Source of the DNA: JAFDCJ01 sp964527835
GTDB lineage: Bacteria > Desulfobacterota > Desulfobacteria > Desulfobacterales > JAFDCJ01
Assembly: GCA_964527835.1 (NCBI GenBank)
Contig: CAZGNV010000001.1
Span: 1 to 64,000, forward strand
Length of the DNA: 64,000 nt
Direction of reading: 5' to 3'
Shown here: in pieces, positions 61,560-64,000 of the stretch
Numbering within the stretch: the first letter of the stretch is position 1
Layout: each line of letters starts with the position of its first letter
The notes under the pieces: model-generated
What the model was told of the DNA's origin: nothing
Databases searched by the model: none
Seen by the model: the letters and a program-made list of their open reading frames with translations, nothing else
Position numbers and translations under genes: made by a program

Positions 61560-63434
61560 ATGCCGTCTGCGCCGAGACATAACGCCGCTGAAATCGCCCT
61601 GATTTCCACGCCCTGGCCGCTTTACAGCCGCCCGTCCATTCAACTGGGCACTCTCAAGGCCTATCTGCAAACCCACAATCCTGACATCACGGTGGACGCC
61701 CATCACTTTTACCTGAACGTGGCCCGGGCCATCGGCTACCCGCTGTACCATGAAATTTCCGAGCGCACCTGGCTGGCGGAAACCATTTACGGGGCCCTGC
61801 TTTTTCCCGCACGCCGGGCCGGGATTGAAAAGCTGTTTTTGCGCGAGGCCGGCACGCGCTCCCTGGCAGGCCGTACAGGTCTCGGCAAGGTCGCAAGCCA
61901 GGTTAAAAAGGCCACCGAAGACTTTATCGACCGCTGCAACTGGGATGACTATCTGCTCGCCGGGTTTTCCGTATCGCTTTGCCAGCTGACCTCATCGCTG
62001 TACTTTATCAAACGCCTCAAGCAGAAATACCCGGACCTGACCGTTGTCATTGGCGGATCGACTTTTTCTGGTATGATCACGCAGTCTTTTTTTGACCACT
62101 TTGCCGACATCGACGCGGTGATCAACGGCGAGGGAGAGCTGCCCTTGAGCCGGCTGGTCGACTGCCTGGCAAAAGCCCCCCGGCTATCCACCCTGCCCCC
62201 CATCAAAGGGGTTGTGCTGGCGCAAGGCGCTGAAAGCAATCGGAGCACAGCGGAATTTCAACAGCTTCAATCGCTGAAAAACCTGCCCCCGCCGGACTAT
62301 GACGATTATTTCGAGATGCTCAATTCATTCGGTGGCCGGGATGTGTTTTTCCCCACCCTGCCGGTTGAAATATCGCGCGGGTGCTGGTGGCAAAAATCGA
62401 CTGAGAACAACGGCAGGACGGCCGGCTGTGCCTTCTGCAATCTCAATCTGCAGTGGACGGGATACCGTGCCAAGGATCCCCGCCAGGCGGCCGCTGAAAT
62501 CGATCAGCTCACCGGCAGGCACCGCTGTCTGTCGGTGGCCCTGGTGGATAACGTTTTGCCCCTGAAGACCGCCCCGGCATTTTTTGAGAACCTGATCGAT
62601 TTGAAAAAAGATCTGCACCTGTTTGCGGAAATCCGAGCCGCCACCCCCTTGGCGCAGCTCAGGCGCATGCGCCGCGCAGGCGTTCAGGAGCTGCAGATCG
62701 GCATCGAAGCCCTGTCCACTTCCCTGTTAAATAAGCTGCACAAGGGCACCACGGCCATCGCCAACCTTGAAATCATGAAAAATTGCGAAGCCCTGGGGAT
62801 TGTCAATCGTTCCAACCTGATCCTGAATTTTCCCGGCAGCGATGAAAACGATGTGCGGCAGACCCTTGAAAACCTGGAATTCGCCCTGCCCTTGCGACCG
62901 CTGCGAACGGTGACCTTCTGGCTCGGTGCAGGAAGCCCGGTGTGGCAAAGTCCCGCAAGCTACGGCATCAGCGCGGTTTACAACCACCCGAACTGGAAAT
63001 GCCTGTTCGCCCGCTCACTGGTTCAATCGGTGCCCTTGATGATCCAGGCCTACCGGGGTGACCGGGGGCGGCAACAAAAAATCTGGCGACCCGTCAGGCA
63101 CAAGGTGCGCCAGTGGCGCAGATTTTATGAGCAGGCAGGTCGCAACGGCCGCCATCAGCCCCTGCTGAGTTTTCGCGACGGCCGCGATTTTCTCATTATC
63201 AGACAGCAGCGACCCGGCGCAGAACCCATGACCCACCGCCTGGTGGGAACCTCCCGGCAGATCTACCTGTTCTGCCAGCAGCAGCGTACCCTCAAGCGCA
63301 TCCGCCAACGATTTTCGATCTTTTCGGAGGACAAAATTGTTGCTTTTTTGAAAATGATGGTCGATAAGAAACTGATGTTTGCAGAAAACGGCCGCTTTCT
63401 GAGCCTGGCGGTGCCGGTCAGCTCACCCCTTTAG
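61560..63434 (+). CDS. B12-binding radical SAM protein of the RiPP-maturation type
   Basis: 624 residues. N-terminal cobalamin-binding-like region (about 1-200): LISTPWPLYSRPSIQLGTLK, then VVIGGSTFSG and INGEGELPL. A radical SAM domain begins at about 275: VEISRGCWWQ ... GCAFCNLN with cysteine spacing C-x14-C-x2-C. GIEALSTSLLNKLHKGTTA and LNFPGSDENDV follow. This architecture matches the RiPP maturation radical SAM protein 1 group, where the usual spacing is about C-x7-C-x2-C; here a seven-residue stretch (about TENNGRT) is inserted. ATG at 61560; TTG at 61548 is an alternative. No precursor peptide is visible nearby. Stop is UAG. Confidence 0.75.
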   Translation: MPSAPRHNAAEIALISTPWPLYSRPSIQLGTLKAYLQTHNPDITVDAHHFYLNVARAIGYPLYHEISERTWLAETIYGALLFPARRAGIEKLFLREAGTRSLAGRTGLGKVASQVKKATEDFIDRCNWDDYLLAGFSVSLCQLTSSLYFIKRLKQKYPDLTVVIGGSTFSGMITQSFFDHFADIDAVINGEGELPLSRLVDCLAKAPRLSTLPPIKGVVLAQGAESNRSTAEFQQLQSLKNLPPPDYDDYFEMLNSFGGRDVFFPTLPVEISRGCWWQKSTENNGRTAGCAFCNLNLQWTGYRAKDPRQAAAEIDQLTGRHRCLSVALVDNVLPLKTAPAFFENLIDLKKDLHLFAEIRAATPLAQLRRMRRAGVQELQIGIEALSTSLLNKLHKGTTAIANLEIMKNCEALGIVNRSNLILNFPGSDENDVRQTLENLEFALPLRPLRTVTFWLGAGSPVWQSPASYGISAVYNHPNWKCLFARSLVQSVPLMIQAYRGDRGRQQKIWRPVRHKVRQWRRFYEQAGRNGRHQPLLSFRDGRDFLIIRQQRPGAEPMTHRLVGTSRQIYLFCQQQRTLKRIRQRFSIFSEDKIVAFLKMMVDKKLMFAENGRFLSLAVPVSSPL

Positions 63435-63560
63435 CAGGTGAAGAGCGTCCTTTAAAATCAGAGCACCACTGCGAAAGCCCTTGCGGGGCATGATGGCTTC
63501 TGCATGGATTATTTAGCGGCCTGGCGGGCGGGAAAATTCGATTTTTTAAAAGTTGACGGA

Positions 63561-64000
63561 TCAACCGCCTAAGTAGGCTTTTTTCACATCCTCGTTTTCA
63601 CGCAGCTCTTCAGCCGGACCTGATAAAACAATATTGCCGGTCTCGATAACGTAGGCATGCTGGGCCAATGCCAGGGCCAGCCGTGCATTTTGCTCCACCA
63701 GCACAACGGTCTTTCCTTCGGAGTGGATGCTTCTGATAATGGCGGCAATTTCCGCACACATAATGGGAGACAGACCCAGGGAGGGTTCATCCAGGAGAAG
63801 CAGTTTGGGCGCCGACATGAGTGCACGACCCATGGCCAGCATTTGCTGCTCTCCGCCGCTTAGGGTGCCGGCCATCTGTGAAATTCTTTCCTTGAGGCGC
63901 GGAAAATGCTTGAAAACGATGTTTTCCAGATCATTTTGAACGGCGTTTTTGTCCTTCCGCAGAAAAGCCCCCATCATAAGATTTTCCAGTACAGTCATCT
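63561..64000 (-). CDS. LivF-type ABC transporter ATPase, 5' end outside the window
   Basis: The last ~146 residues of a second LivF: LTVLENLMMGAF-like start at the edge, ABC signature LSGGEQQMLAMGRAL, Walker B LLLLDEPSLGLSP, the H-loop region VEQNARLAL and the end AYLGG. Walker A lies beyond base 64000, so the ATG at 63998 is almost certainly internal. A second Liv operon must continue to the right. The 126 bases to the radical SAM gene hold a faint repeat remnant (GGGAAAATTCGATTTTTTAA). Confidence 0.93.
   Translation of the reverse strand, partial: MTVLENLMMGAFLRKDKNAVQNDLENIVFKHFPRLKERISQMAGTLSGGEQQMLAMGRALMSAPKLLLLDEPSLGLSPIMCAEIAAIIRSIHSEGKTVVLVEQNARLALALAQHAYVIETGNIVLSGPAEELRENEDVKKAYLGG

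Noticed and set aside
61518..61583. 21-codon frame just before the radical SAM gene as a RiPP precursor
   Set aside because: It overlaps the enzyme start out of frame, has no leader-like sequence, and its only cysteine lies near the end; no support beyond position.
1..64000. CRISPR arrays, prophage, integrative elements at the tRNA genes
   Set aside because: No regularly spaced direct repeats of CRISPR type, no phage structural genes, and no tRNA 3'-end duplication or integrase beside either tRNA; XerC is the housekeeping type.

Overview
The window looks like a chromosomal segment of a Desulfobacterota (former deltaproteobacterial) anaerobe, probably close to Desulfobacterales. This is inferred, not proven. 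The grounds are the moderately high G+C, the mix of ordinary Gram-negative genes (lptA, lptE, secDF-yajC, murJ), branched-chain-type ABC transporters, CimA, a plant/Bacteroidetes-like ketol-acid reductoisomerase and pyrrolysine-type methylamine methyltransferases. Two tRNA genes are present: Gly(GCC), cut by the left edge, and Arg(CCU). No rRNA, CRISPR array, prophage or insertion sequence was seen.

Layout. 1-8.9 kb (minus strand): hslV-hslU, then argD-argH-lipoprotein-lysA-dapF-folK-small membrane protein-pgsA, ending at tRNA-Gly. 9-13.9 kb (minus): a lipoprotein, family-4 uracil-DNA glycosylase, NfeD protease, slipin, a Rho-N-like protein and xerC. 14.3-16.5 kb: nucleotide-sugar genes gmd and uxs. 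16.9-19.5 kb (plus): a Cache-domain protein and a chemoreceptor. 19.8-27.7 kb (minus): livKHMGF, a UroD-fold protein, an FGGY kinase and shikimate kinase. 28-35 kb: an SGNH-like exported protein, then mttB-mtbB (minus), and on the plus strand a metallophosphoesterase, a ParB/RAM fusion and a homocysteine-methyltransferase-fold protein. 35-46 kb: khpA, a cold-shock gene, a MotA/FliG-like chimera, lptA, ftsB, murJ, rpsT, lptE, leuS and rng. 46.5-53.4 kb (plus): yajC-secD-secF, dprA, topA. 53.4-60.5 kb (plus): an attenuator-controlled ilvB-ilvN-ilvC block followed by cimA and leuA. 60.5-64 kb: pyrD (minus), a B12-binding radical SAM enzyme of the RiPP-maturation type, and the 3' part of another livF.

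Three observations stand out. (1) Two adjacent genes carry an in-frame amber codon at the site where MttB and MtbB carry pyrrolysine. Gene callers would split each in two, but they read as full-length trimethylamine and dimethylamine methyltransferases (Pyl328 and Pyl356). UAG is also an ordinary stop for about ten other genes here. (2) Upstream of ilvB there is a complete trp/ilv-type attenuator: a 31-codon leader peptide with 17 Ile/Leu/Val residues and four RNA segments that form alternative terminator and antiterminator hairpins. (3) A dispersed family of up to ~190-250 bp nested palindromes recurs about ten times between operons. Two full copies share an identical loop but differ by paired, compensatory changes in the tip stem, which points to selection on structure. 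Some copies supply the stop codon or ribosome-binding site of neighbouring genes.

The mttB-mtbB pair lacks its corrinoid protein, activator, pylTSBCD and an MtmB in this window, so the full methylamine system must be completed elsewhere. The nearby Liv transporter, UroD-fold and Hcy-methyltransferase-fold proteins are candidates for related one-carbon functions, but that link is inference from position.
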